Shown here piece by piece: positions 9,216 through 17,984 of a stretch of 64,000 nucleotides of DNA (position 1 is its first letter; each line of letters opens with the position of its first letter). Source of the stretch: Pseudopedobacter saltans DSM 12145 (lineage in GTDB: Bacteria; Bacteroidota; Bacteroidia; Sphingobacteriales; Sphingobacteriaceae); contig NC_015177.1 of assembly GCF_000190735.1 (NCBI RefSeq), forward strand, positions 1,178,001-1,242,000, written 5' to 3'. A program made the translations under genes and the position numbers. The notes under the pieces are model-generated. The model saw nothing but the letters and a program-made list of their open reading frames with translations, did not search any database and was not told the origin of the DNA.

Positions 9216-9252
9216 CAGAGTCGAAGATTTGTTCACAAAAACTCCGACTCTG
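9216..9252. repeat. Inverted repeat resembling a TGAGCxGAGTCGAAG-type intergenic repeat
   Basis: A perfect 8-bp stem CAGAGTCG / CGACTCTG encloses 21 bases. The left arm sits in TTTGAGCAGAGTCGAAG, which resembles a palindromic intergenic sequence that recurs in many Bacteroidota genomes. On the plus strand a short T-run (TTTT) follows, so a weak terminator is also possible, though no plus-strand gene precedes it. It lies 13 bases past the stop of the downstream YhcH gene. Confidence 0.5.
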
Positions 9253-9265
9253 TTTTATCGAAAAA

Positions 9266-9778
9266 TTAGTACCTGATCTTTACAACCAGTTTCCTAACCA
9301 AGCTGTTTTCCTTAGCTTTTACATTCGGCATATGTGCGTCAGCAGGGAAAAAGATAAAGTAATTATCCGAATTAGCGTATCTCATATTGCCTTTTCCGTC
9401 ATTCTTATAAAGAATATAATCTTTCTCTTCATCATATGGCCGTGTAACTTCTAAAGACGGAATATCCCTGTTTACGCCCATTAATTCCTCACCTTTAATA
9501 ATATATTGGATATCTATGTTCTTATAATGAGATTCATAGACGCTATCTTCCAGATTATTGGTCGTGTACTCTGCTATATTGACAAAAACATCATCACTCA
9601 AATCAATTCGGCCTAAAGGAAGTTCTTCTAAATTGTTTTCTGTTAAGAATTTAAAAGCTATATCCCAACGATCGGGATATTCTTTATAATGTGCCGCTAA
9701 GTCTGTTAATGAAATGGAAGCGTCTGGTTGCGGTTCGAAATTACTTTGAATACCTGTTTGATCTATCTGTAAGTGCAT
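9266..9778 (-). CDS. YhcH/YjgK/YiaL family protein (DUF386), cytosolic copy
   Basis: A 170-residue cupin-like protein of the YhcH/EbgC family, recognised by HYKNIDIQYIIKGEE, LYKNDG and the late FFPADAHMPNV segment, where a His pair binds metal in relatives. Family members are tied to handling of sugars such as sialic acid or beta-galactosides; the exact reaction here is unknown. It follows the lipoprotein-type paralogue with a one-base gap, so the two are translated from one mRNA. No signal peptide. Confidence 0.88.
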   Translation of the reverse strand: MHLQIDQTGIQSNFEPQPDASISLTDLAAHYKEYPDRWDIAFKFLTENNLEELPLGRIDLSDDVFVNIAEYTTNNLEDSVYESHYKNIDIQYIIKGEELMGVNRDIPSLEVTRPYDEEKDYILYKNDGKGNMRYANSDNYFIFFPADAHMPNVKAKENSLVRKLVVKIRY

Positions 9779-9779
9779 A

Positions 9780-10373
9780 TTAATTATATTTAATCTTCAC
9801 AACCACTTTTCTGGTTTCTTTAATCTCACCAACTTTTACAGTAGGGATATGAGCTTCTGTAGGGAAAAAAATAAAATAGTTTTTCGAGGTAGCCAAAGAA
9901 AGGGGTTTTGCGTCATATTCGTATAAAGCTACATCTTTTTTTTCGTTATAAGGTTGGATGACTCTTAGCTTTTCCCAGTTTCTGTTACTTCCCATGTATT
10001 CTTCTCCTTCAAACATGTATTGCAAGTCAATCCATTGCTCGTGGCGTTCGTATTTACAATCTTTCAAATCCTTGGTTTTACCTTTAGTATAGTTGACATA
10101 AACATCAGGACTCAGGTCATAACGACCATAAGGCAGAGTTTCGAAGTTTGTTTCGGCCAAAAACTTATAAGCAGCTTGCCAGCGTTCAGGATGCTTTTTG
10201 TATTGTTCTTTCAATACTTTCATATCAATAGAGGGATCAACATGTGGTTTAAACTTACTTACAATAGTGTTGTTTGCTATTTTAAAATTAGGAGTATCGA
10301 TGTTTTTTACCGATTTACAGCTAACTATGCTAAGAGCGATTAACGCGCCAAATATTAAGGTGTATTTTTTCAT
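9780..10373 (-). CDS. YhcH/YjgK/YiaL family lipoprotein
   Basis: A 197-residue paralogue of the next gene with a lipoprotein signal: MKKYTLIFGALIALSIVSC, lipobox IVSC with Cys at residue 19. The YhcH domain follows from about residue 45 (HEQWIDLQYMFEGEE, FFPTEAHIPTVKV). This copy should therefore be anchored in the envelope while the tandem copy stays in the cytosol, an unusual split for a family normally described as cytosolic. The two share order of motifs and the LPYGRYDLSPDVYVN / LPLGRIDLSDDVFVN segment, pointing to tandem duplication. Confidence 0.87.
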   Translation of the reverse strand: MKKYTLIFGALIALSIVSCKSVKNIDTPNFKIANNTIVSKFKPHVDPSIDMKVLKEQYKKHPERWQAAYKFLAETNFETLPYGRYDLSPDVYVNYTKGKTKDLKDCKYERHEQWIDLQYMFEGEEYMGSNRNWEKLRVIQPYNEKKDVALYEYDAKPLSLATSKNYFIFFPTEAHIPTVKVGEIKETRKVVVKIKYN

Positions 10374-10602
10374 TTATTGAAAATTAATAATCATGGGCAA
10401 TTTAGTTTTTTTGATAAATGTATTCATAGAAAAAGTAGCGATTTTTTTATGTATTTATAGTTTTTAATTCTACGAGTTTTTATACTATGCCTCTATGATT
10501 CTCTTCTACCTTTAGAGAAGATATTCAAAGAGTGGAAAAGGGTATTTATGCTTTTTGCCTTTTCGTATTAAGTTTTCAATCTGCTACTGAATATAAAATT
10601 TA

Positions 10603-10610
10603 TATCTTTG
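10603..10610 (+). promoter_or_regulatory. -7 box directly in front of rpe
   Basis: TATCTTTG matches TAnnTTTG and ends four bases before the rpe ATG at 10615. Transcription from it would start at or within a few bases of the start codon, so the mRNA would be leaderless or nearly so. No clear -33 element; moderate to low confidence. Confidence 0.4.
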
Positions 10611-10614
10611 ATTT

Positions 10615-11286
10615 ATGAATCATTTAATAGCCCCATCTATACTTTCTGCAGACTTTGCGAATCTAAAAGAAGATATATTAATGCTGAATAACAGTGAAGC
10701 CGACTGGATACATGTAGATGTTATGGACGGACTTTTTGTTCCGAATATCTCGTTTGGTTTTCCTGTTATGGCTGCTGTGAAAAACTACGCATTAAAACCA
10801 TTGGATGTGCATTTAATGATAGTAGATCCAGACAGATATTTGGAAGCATTTAAAACCGCGGGAGCAAATGTAATAACAGTACATTACGAAGCTTGCACCC
10901 ATTTGGACAGAACAGTACATAAAATAAAAGAATTAGGCTGTAAAGCAGGAGTTGCATTAAATCCGCATACACCGGTAAGTTTATTAGAGAATGTAATCGA
11001 AGAAATAGATATGGTTTTGATTATGTCGGTAAACCCGGGCTTTGGGGGACAGAAATTCATTCAAAACACTTACAACAAAATCCAGGAACTAAGAGCTATG
11101 GCGAATGAGAAAAATCCGTCTTTACTAATAGAAGTAGATGGCGGGGTAAGCAGTCATAACTCTTTAGCTTTGCTAAAAGCAGGAGCAAATGTTCTTGTTG
11201 CAGGAAATGCAATTTTTGGAGCTGATGATCCGGTGCATGCAATTTCGGAAATGAAGAAATTAAGTCCAGATATCTTTCAAGTATAA
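10615..11286 (+). CDS. rpe: Ribulose-phosphate 3-epimerase
   Basis: Interconverts ribulose-5-phosphate and xylulose-5-phosphate in the pentose phosphate pathway. The 223 residues are family length for this TIM barrel. Signatures are IAPSILSADFANL at the N-terminus, HVDVMDGLFVPNISFG (residues 34-49), LDVHLM near 65, VNPGFGGQKF near 140 and VDGGV near 175, which include the metal-binding His/Asp residues. Cytosolic. The TonB-dependent receptor gene begins 13 bases downstream, so the two are probably co-transcribed without an obvious functional link. Confidence 0.97.
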   Translation: MNHLIAPSILSADFANLKEDILMLNNSEADWIHVDVMDGLFVPNISFGFPVMAAVKNYALKPLDVHLMIVDPDRYLEAFKTAGANVITVHYEACTHLDRTVHKIKELGCKAGVALNPHTPVSLLENVIEEIDMVLIMSVNPGFGGQKFIQNTYNKIQELRAMANEKNPSLLIEVDGGVSSHNSLALLKAGANVLVAGNAIFGADDPVHAISEMKKLSPDIFQV

Positions 11287-11299
11287 GATCCCTCTCCTG

Positions 11300-13684
11300 A
11301 TGCTAAGAATTCTTATTTCCCTCTTTCTTTTAACGGGATTTCAAGTTTTTGCACAACAAACGGCTTATATAAGTGGAGTTGTAAAAGATGCGGAGGGAAA
11401 TAGGCTTAATGAAGCTTTGGTTTTTGTTCAAAACACAAAACATCTGACCAAGACTAACACAAAAGGTGAGTACACTCTTGTTTTGCCCACAGGTAAGCAT
11501 CAGGTGAGTTTCAGTTATATAGGTTACCGCACCTTGAATATTGCTATCACATTAAAATCTGGCGATAAACTTACCCGTGACATTATTTTTGAAGCCAATC
11601 AATTGCTGTCAGAAGTAAGGGTAATTGATCAGAAAGATAGAAGAGAAGGTATAACGATACTCGATGCGAAGAGTTTCGAGCAATTTCCAAATGCATCACA
11701 GAGCTTTGAAGCTATGCTTAAACAGCTTCCAGGTGTTTCTACTAATAACGAGTTGAGCTCACAATATTCCGTAAGAGGTGGGAATTTCGACGAGAATCTG
11801 ATTTACATTAACGATATTGAGATATTTAAACCGTATCTGGTAAGAAACGGACAGCAGGAGGGACTTAGTCTTATCAATCCGGATCTGGTAAAACATGTTA
11901 AGTTTTCTGCCGGAGGTTTTTCCCCCCGTTATGGAGACAGGATGTCTTCTGTACTGGATATTCAATACAAATCTAAGGATTCGCTTACCGCAATTGCCAG
12001 TTTAGCTACCAATGGATCTTCCTTAACTCTTTTCGGAGAAAAAAAGCATTTAAGTTTTGCGTTGGCCTACCGGAACAAGAAAAACCAGTCCTTACTAAAA
12101 AAGCAACAAGTCACCGGTTCTTACAATCCAAACTTCAATGATTTACAGGCTATTTTAAATTATCAGTTCAATAAAAAGTTTAATGTTGATTTATTAGGGA
12201 TATATAATAAAAGTGAGTTTGGATTGGTGCCAGAATCAAGAGAAACGGTATTTGGAACATTGCAGGAAACTTATCGTTTAAAAGTTGACTACGAAGGACA
12301 GGAAAAAGATGCTTATGAGAATACGTTAGGAGCGCTCTCTCTGAATTATAAATTTAATCCTGCTATTAGCCTTAAATGGATTAACTCGATATTTTCTATT
12401 AAAGAAAAAGAACATTTTGATATTTACGGTCAGTATGTCTTCGAAGAAATAGAATCTGATTATATGGGAGGTTCTTACGGACAGGTGAAAGCAAACAGAG
12501 GCTTTGGAGCTTATCAGGACTATGGACGCAATGAGTTAAATGCCAATATCTACAGTTCAGAATTTAAACTGAACTATATCAAAGAGAAATCAGTATGGGA
12601 AGCAGGTTTGAAATACCAGAGAGATGAGTTCAGGGATAAATTGAATGAATTTAACTTTCTGGATTCAGCCGGTTATTCTTTGCCAAATTCTAATGGGAAC
12701 GGACTTGAAGTTTACGATTACAGATATGCTGTTAACAAGATAGATATCAATAGAATATCCGGGTACTTAATGAATGCAAACGATCTTGGAGACAAATGGT
12801 CTTATACTGGAGGTTTGCGCTTTATTTATAATACCTTCACTAAAGAATTTATTCCCAGCCCACGTTTAATCCTAACCTTTCACCCAAAGAATGATAAAGA
12901 CATACTTTATCGTTTTGCAACCGGCTTATATGTTCAATCACCTTTTTATAGGGAAATGAGAGATCTGGACGGTTCCATTAATTATAATATCAAATCCCAA
13001 AAGTCGATACATCTTGTAGCATCATCAGATTATAAATTTGAAGGCTTGGGAACCCAATTAAGATTTATAAGCGAACTTTATTATAAAAAGCTGAAAGACC
13101 TTGTTCCGTATGAATTAGAAAATCTAAGGATACGATATCTCGCCAACCAGAGATCAAATGGCTACGCGGTTGGGCTCGATTTTTCATTAAGCGGAGAATT
13201 TGTAAGAGACTTGCAATCATCTTTTAGGCTATCTATCATGAAGACCGAAGAAGATATTGAGAACGATGGAATAGGCTATATTAAACGTCCGACAGATCAA
13301 AGGGTGAATTTCTCATCCTTTTTTCAGGACAGGCTATTTAATAGCCCTACCTATAAAGTACATCTAAATATTCTTTATGGTTCCAAATTACCTGCATGGC
13401 CGCCGAAGACACAAAACTATGCGAGCAATTTTAATATCCCGGCTTATAAAAGGGTAGATATTGGTTTTTCGAAAGATTTATTAGATTCTGAGAGCGAAAA
13501 ACGCATCCGGCTTTTAGATAATTATTTTAAAAGTTTTACTTTGTACGCCGAGGTATTCAACCTGCTGAATATTAATAACACCGTATCTTATTTATGGATT
13601 AGCGATATCAACAATAATCGTTACGCAATTCCTAATTATTTAACATCGAGACAGCTCAATTTTAAGATTATTGCAAAATTTTAA
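11300..13684 (+). CDS. TonB-dependent outer-membrane receptor with CarboxypepD-like N-domain
   Basis: A 794-residue outer-membrane protein. Signal peptide 1-18 (MLRILISLFLLTGFQVFAQ), then a carboxypeptidase-regulatory-like beta-sandwich (ISGVVKDAEGNRLNEALV, residues 24-105), a plug domain (FEAMLKQLPGVSTNN and YSVRGGNFDENLIYIND, residues about 135-220), and a long beta-barrel ending in the aromatic residue of FKIIAKF. It would import a ligand across the outer membrane using TonB energy. No SusD partner is adjacent, so it is not a classical glycan utilisation pair and its substrate is unknown. It follows rpe by 13 bases. Confidence 0.92.
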   Translation: MLRILISLFLLTGFQVFAQQTAYISGVVKDAEGNRLNEALVFVQNTKHLTKTNTKGEYTLVLPTGKHQVSFSYIGYRTLNIAITLKSGDKLTRDIIFEANQLLSEVRVIDQKDRREGITILDAKSFEQFPNASQSFEAMLKQLPGVSTNNELSSQYSVRGGNFDENLIYINDIEIFKPYLVRNGQQEGLSLINPDLVKHVKFSAGGFSPRYGDRMSSVLDIQYKSKDSLTAIASLATNGSSLTLFGEKKHLSFALAYRNKKNQSLLKKQQVTGSYNPNFNDLQAILNYQFNKKFNVDLLGIYNKSEFGLVPESRETVFGTLQETYRLKVDYEGQEKDAYENTLGALSLNYKFNPAISLKWINSIFSIKEKEHFDIYGQYVFEEIESDYMGGSYGQVKANRGFGAYQDYGRNELNANIYSSEFKLNYIKEKSVWEAGLKYQRDEFRDKLNEFNFLDSAGYSLPNSNGNGLEVYDYRYAVNKIDINRISGYLMNANDLGDKWSYTGGLRFIYNTFTKEFIPSPRLILTFHPKNDKDILYRFATGLYVQSPFYREMRDLDGSINYNIKSQKSIHLVASSDYKFEGLGTQLRFISELYYKKLKDLVPYELENLRIRYLANQRSNGYAVGLDFSLSGEFVRDLQSSFRLSIMKTEEDIENDGIGYIKRPTDQRVNFSSFFQDRLFNSPTYKVHLNILYGSKLPAWPPKTQNYASNFNIPAYKRVDIGFSKDLLDSESEKRIRLLDNYFKSFTLYAEVFNLLNINNTVSYLWISDINNNRYAIPNYLTSRQLNFKIIAKF

Positions 13685-13709
13685 AATAAAATCCTAAAAA
13701 GATTTTATT
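13685..13709 (+). terminator. AT-rich hairpin between the TonB receptor gene and serC
   Basis: A perfect 9-bp stem AATAAAATC / GATTTTATT with a 7-base loop begins just after the receptor stop codon. It is A/T-rich and lacks a clean U-tract, so termination would be weak; the serC -7 box follows immediately. Confidence 0.35.
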
Positions 13710-13713
13710 ATCT

Positions 13714-13721
13714 TAAATTTG
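13714..13721 (+). promoter_or_regulatory. -7 box for serC-serA
   Basis: TAAATTTG fits TAnnTTTG and lies 28 bases before the serC ATG, giving a predicted leader of about 20-25 nt. It supports serC starting a separate transcription unit from the TonB receptor. Confidence 0.5.
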
Positions 13722-13749
13722 GACCAGCAAACAAACTTATAAACGAGAA

Positions 13750-14817
13750 ATGAAACATAACTTTGGCGCAGGTCCATGCATTTTACCTCAGGAAGTATTC
13801 AAACAGGCTTCAGAAGCAGTATTAAATTTCAATAACACGGGACTCTCAATATTAGAAATATCGCACCGTAGCAAAGAATTTATTGCTGTATGTGAAGAAG
13901 CTGTTCAGTTAGTTAAAGAATTGATGAATGTGCCAGAAGGTTACTCCGTTTTATTCTTGCAGGGTGGTGCCAGTTTACAGTTTTTAATGTCGGCAATAAA
14001 CCTTTTACCAGAAGGTGGAAAAGCAGCTTATTTAGAAACTGGAGTTTGGGCTAAAAAAGCTATCAAAGAAGCTAAGAACTTCGGGGAGGTAGAAATAGTT
14101 GCCAGCTCAAAAGATGCAAATTTCAACTTTATACCAAAAGGATATACAGTACCGGAAGATGCAGCTTATTTCCATATTACATCTAATAATACTATATACG
14201 GAACAGAAATGTTCGATTTTCCTAAAACGAACGTTCCTTTAGTTTGCGACATGTCTTCTGACATTATGAGCAGGGAAGTTAATGTTTCTGATTTCGGTTT
14301 AATCTATGCTGGAGCACAAAAAAATATTGGCCCTGCAGGAGCAACTGTAGTTATCGTTAAAAATGATCTCTTAGGAAAAACTGGAAGAACTATTCCTTCG
14401 ATGTTAGATTACCAGGTCCACATCGACGGCGAGTCTATGTTTAACACGCCTCCGGTATTTTCTATTTATGTTGCAATGCTAAACTTAAGATGGTTAAAAG
14501 CTAAAGGTGGAGTAGCGGCAATTGAGAAAGAAAACATAGCAAAAGCAGACGCTTTATATGCAGAAATCGACAGAAACCCATTCTTTAAAGGTACTGCTGC
14601 TAAAGAAGATCGTTCCAGAATGAATGTTACTTTTGTAATGGAGAATCCAGAGCTTGAAAAAGAATTCTTGAAATTAGCTGAATCCAGAGGTTGCATTGGA
14701 ATTAAAGGACACAGAAGTGTTGGAGGTTTTAGAGCCTCTATTTACAACGCATTACCTATTGGCGGAATCAATGCTTTAGTAGCAGCAATGCAAGAATTTG
14801 AACAAAGTCAAAAATAA
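13750..14817 (+). CDS. serC: Phosphoserine aminotransferase
   Basis: Converts 3-phosphohydroxypyruvate to phosphoserine using glutamate and PLP, the second step of serine synthesis. 355 residues, normal for the family. Visible signatures are [11 protein letters not shown] at the N-terminus, ISHRS near 40, [11 protein letters not shown] near 75, and the PLP lysine in [12 protein letters not shown] near 195. Cytosolic class V aminotransferase. serA follows 66 bases downstream on the same strand, and together they supply two of the three serine-pathway steps. Confidence 0.97.
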   Translation: MKHNFGAGPCILPQEVFKQASEAVLNFNNTGLSILEISHRSKEFIAVCEEAVQLVKELMNVPEGYSVLFLQGGASLQFLMSAINLLPEGGKAAYLETGVWAKKAIKEAKNFGEVEIVASSKDANFNFIPKGYTVPEDAAYFHITSNNTIYGTEMFDFPKTNVPLVCDMSSDIMSREVNVSDFGLIYAGAQKNIGPAGATVVIVKNDLLGKTGRTIPSMLDYQVHIDGESMFNTPPVFSIYVAMLNLRWLKAKGGVAAIEKENIAKADALYAEIDRNPFFKGTAAKEDRSRMNVTFVMENPELEKEFLKLAESRGCIGIKGHRSVGGFRASIYNALPIGGINALVAAMQEFEQSQK

Positions 14818-14883
14818 TTAACAAGTATTTCCTGACTGGAAGTTTTTCGACTTTTAGCCAGGAAGATTTATATATAATAAACT

Positions 14884-15831
14884 ATGAGAATTTTAGCTAA
14901 TGATGGAATTGACCCGATAGGAAAAAAGCTATTGGAAGAAGCCGGAATTGAAGTTGATACGCAAAATATCCCTCAGGAAGAATTAGCATCAAAGTTAAAT
15001 GCCTATGATGCAATAACCGTAAGAAGTGCTACTAAAGTTAGAAAAGAATTAATAGACGCTTGCCCCAATATCAAATTAATTGGACGTGGTGGTGTTGGTA
15101 TGGATAATATCGATGTAGAGTATGCAAGAAGCAAAGGAATCTTTGTTGAAAATACTCCGGCTGCATCATCTTTATCTGTAGCAGAACTTGTTTTCTCTCA
15201 CTTATTCAATGGTATCAGATTCTTGTACGACTCTAACAGACAAATGCCCGTTGTCGGCAATACTGAATTTGCTAAATTGAAGAAAAAATATGCCGCTGGT
15301 ATCGAATTGAAAGGAAAAACAATAGGTATCATCGGTTTCGGAAGAATTGGTAAAGAAACAGCTAAAGTTGCTTTAGGATTAGGGATGGATGTATTAGCTT
15401 ATGACATTTATGATTTTCCGACAACTTTAACTTTAGATTTAACAGCCGGAATTAAAGTTGATGTTCCTGTTAAAAAAGCAACTCTTGATGAAATTCTAAC
15501 TCAATCTGATTTTATCAGCTTACACGTTCCTTTTATTGACAAGCCTATTTTAGGAAAAGAGGAGTTTGAGAAAGTAAAAGCCGGCGTTGGTATCGTTAAC
15601 TGCTCAAGAGGTGGTATAATTGATGAGTTAGCTTTAATAGAAGCATTAAACAGTGGTAAAGTTGCTTTTGCCGGTTTAGATGTTTTCGATAATGAGCCTA
15701 CTCCAAGAGAAGAAATCTTAAAACATCCTAAAATTTCTTTAACGCCTCATATCGGGGCTGCAACTAATGAAGCTCAAGAAAGAATTGGAGTGGAATTAGC
15801 AGAGATTATTATTAAAAGATTGAAAGGCTAA
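14884..15831 (+). CDS. serA: D-3-phosphoglycerate dehydrogenase, short form
   Basis: Oxidises 3-phosphoglycerate to 3-phosphohydroxypyruvate with NAD, the first step of serine synthesis. The 315 residues show the D-2-hydroxyacid dehydrogenase layout: catalytic domain, NAD-binding GKTIGIIGFGRIGKE near residue 140, Arg in NCSRGGIIDE near 235, and the catalytic His in TPHIGAAT near 285. The C-terminal ACT/regulatory domain of longer SerA proteins is absent, so classical serine feedback through ACT is not expected. It is paired with serC and followed by a strong terminator. Confidence 0.95.
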   Translation: MRILANDGIDPIGKKLLEEAGIEVDTQNIPQEELASKLNAYDAITVRSATKVRKELIDACPNIKLIGRGGVGMDNIDVEYARSKGIFVENTPAASSLSVAELVFSHLFNGIRFLYDSNRQMPVVGNTEFAKLKKKYAAGIELKGKTIGIIGFGRIGKETAKVALGLGMDVLAYDIYDFPTTLTLDLTAGIKVDVPVKKATLDEILTQSDFISLHVPFIDKPILGKEEFEKVKAGVGIVNCSRGGIIDELALIEALNSGKVAFAGLDVFDNEPTPREEILKHPKISLTPHIGAATNEAQERIGVELAEIIIKRLKG

Positions 15832-15850
15832 GCTTTTCCAGTTTATAACA

Positions 15851-15886
15851 AAAAAGGTTCGGAATTGTATTTCGAACCTTTTTTTG
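15851..15886 (+). terminator. Bidirectional intrinsic terminator after serA
   Basis: The arms AAAAAGGTTCGGA and TTCGAACCTTTTTTT form a stem of about 11-13 bp followed by T-runs in both directions. It lies 20 bases after serA and 66 bases past the end of the convergent acyl-CoA ligase gene, and can serve both. Confidence 0.88.
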
Positions 15887-15952
15887 TTGGTATTTCTATT
15901 ATAAAGCTTTAGGAAGTAATACCTTAGCGAAAAAAAATCCACCAGCGATTTT

Positions 15953-17875
15953 CTATTCAGCATTCTCATCTTCCGAATACATCTGATCTATAATCTCTTT
16001 GTATTTATTTTCTATAACTTTTCTTTTCGGTTTTAGAGTAGGAGTGATTTCACCTTCTTCCATACTAAAAGGGTTCCGCTTTATCTTAAAGTTCTTAATA
16101 CGTTCGAATTTAGCCAGTTCCTGTGAATATCGCTTCAGATCCTGATCAATCCATTTTCTTATTTCCTCATCATCAATAAATACATCAGGCTTTTCGAAAA
16201 AAGAATCGCGTAAATCGAAAGCTTCCTGCAACGCTTCCCGGGCAGGTATAATGATCGCGGTAACATATTCTCTTTTATCACCAATTAAGAAAACTCCTTC
16301 TATTTTCGGACTTTTCAAATAAGTGTTTTCTACCGGAGTCGGATAAATGTTTTTGCCAAAGGCATTAACCAGCATGTTTTTAATTCTGTCTGTAATCTGC
16401 AGGTTACCCAAATAAAATCTGCCCACATCACCCGTATGAAACCAACCATTACTATCAATTACTTGTGCTGTTTCTTCCGGTTTATTCCAGTAACCCTTCA
16501 TCACACAATGCCCTCTTACAACAATTTCGCCTTCTTCAGAAGTGAAGTTTGGGTTAAACGATGAGTAAGTTTGTATTGTGACAAACTCCTTCGTTTCTAC
16601 ATCTTGTACGCCAACCTCTATTCCGGGAATAACACGACCTACCGTACCGTAAACTTGTCTGTTAAACTCGGTAACAGACATAACAGGAGAGGTTTCCGTC
16701 AATCCAAATCCTTCCAATATCTTTATTCCCAGATTACCAAAGAACTCACCTACGTTCTTAGGCAAAGCTGCACCTCCAGAGATCATAAACTTCAACCTAC
16801 CACCAGTTTTCTCAATAATTTTGCTGAACACCAATTTTTGAGCAATAGCATATTGAATAGATAACTTTAAGCCCGGTTTTTTACCCGCTTCTTTAATTGT
16901 CCTGTGTTTCTGCCCAATATCAAAAGCCCAAAGGAAAATTTTAGCTTTGGCTCCTCCTGTAGAAGTTCCGCTTTTAATCGCCTTGTCATGTATTTTTTCC
17001 AATAGACGCGGAACACATGAGATAACCATTGGCTTTACTTCTTCCATATTTTTAGCCAAAAGTTCTAAGCTTTGAGCAAAAGCAATTTGGCTTCCCATTG
17101 CACAGCATACATAATAGGTAGCTGTCCTTTCAAAGACATGGGAAAGCGGTAAAAATGATAAAAAGATATCGTCGGGTTCTATTACCGGAATCTGGTTTAA
17201 ACACTCTCTAACATTCTCTACAAAGTTCCGATGCGTTAACATAACACCTTTAGGTGTTCCTGTAGTACCAGAAGTATAAATCAGCGCAGAAAGATCAGAA
17301 GGAATAACATTTGCTCTGCAAATATTTATTTGTTTGGATAATTTAGGAAAACTATTAGCTCCTTGATTAAGTATAGATGAAAAGTTAGTTACCCCTACAT
17401 TCAAGCTGCCTGTGGACTCTATTATTTTTTCATAGTCATCAAAACTGGTTACTATTCTAATCAATTCTGGACAGTTATTAGCAATTTTTATTGCCTTTTT
17501 AAGTAAGAACGGACTACCCACCAATAAAATCTTAACTCCCGAATCTTTTAAAATATATTCAATCTCCGATTCGGATAAAGTAGGGTAGATGGAAGTATTT
17601 ACCGCTCCAATTTGCTGGGCTGCCTGATCGAAGAAAACGTATTCAGGTGAGTTCTCAATAATAAAACCTATTCTGTCACCTTTCTCAATACCATTATCCA
17701 GAAAATAAGCAGAAATATGATCCGCTTTTTCAAGTGTTGTTTCAAAAGAAATTTCTTCCCAGTTATCTTTTAGTTTTCTCTTTAAAAAAGTCGTATCGGG
17801 TTGATGTATATGAGCTACAACATTTCTAAGTAAGTTGGGAATAGTGAGGTTCTCTTTATCTTTTATTGGATTCAT
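15953..17875 (-). CDS. Long-chain fatty acid-CoA ligase (AMP-forming)
   Basis: Activates fatty acids to acyl-CoA through an acyl-adenylate. The 640-residue protein has the adenylate-forming signatures: the P-loop LIYTSGTTGTPKGVMLTHRNF (about 196-217), the LEGFGLTETSP motif near 385, and the hinge TGDVGRF near 475, with a catalytic Lys region in the small C-terminal domain. It belongs to the FadD15/long-chain group by length and motif order. Membrane-associated or cytosolic; no signal peptide. It is a stand-alone gene, convergent with serA. Confidence 0.93.
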   Translation of the reverse strand: MNPIKDKENLTIPNLLRNVVAHIHQPDTTFLKRKLKDNWEEISFETTLEKADHISAYFLDNGIEKGDRIGFIIENSPEYVFFDQAAQQIGAVNTSIYPTLSESEIEYILKDSGVKILLVGSPFLLKKAIKIANNCPELIRIVTSFDDYEKIIESTGSLNVGVTNFSSILNQGANSFPKLSKQINICRANVIPSDLSALIYTSGTTGTPKGVMLTHRNFVENVRECLNQIPVIEPDDIFLSFLPLSHVFERTATYYVCCAMGSQIAFAQSLELLAKNMEEVKPMVISCVPRLLEKIHDKAIKSGTSTGGAKAKIFLWAFDIGQKHRTIKEAGKKPGLKLSIQYAIAQKLVFSKIIEKTGGRLKFMISGGAALPKNVGEFFGNLGIKILEGFGLTETSPVMSVTEFNRQVYGTVGRVIPGIEVGVQDVETKEFVTIQTYSSFNPNFTSEEGEIVVRGHCVMKGYWNKPEETAQVIDSNGWFHTGDVGRFYLGNLQITDRIKNMLVNAFGKNIYPTPVENTYLKSPKIEGVFLIGDKREYVTAIIIPAREALQEAFDLRDSFFEKPDVFIDDEEIRKWIDQDLKRYSQELAKFERIKNFKIKRNPFSMEEGEITPTLKPKRKVIENKYKEIIDQMYSEDENAE

Positions 17876-17924
17876 GGTGCCTTCGTTCGATTTGGCAATA
17901 ATAACTTATTTACACAAATAATGC

Positions 17925-17961
17925 AAAAGGGACACCTTTAAAAGCTAAAGATGTCCCTTTT
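17925..17961 (-). terminator. Intrinsic terminator after the PorT-type barrel gene
   Basis: The arms AAAAGGGACA / TGTCCCTTTT form a perfect 10-bp stem 24 bases past the stop of the minus-strand gene ending at 17985. The downstream T-run is modest (TTTTGCATTATTT). Confidence 0.7.
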
Positions 17962-17984
17962 GATGTATTAAATTGTTACTGTGA

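Noticed and set aside
14818-14883. Attenuator-like hairpin between serC and serA
   Set aside because: TTCCTG/CAGGAA arms enclose a long loop without a T-run; too weak to call.
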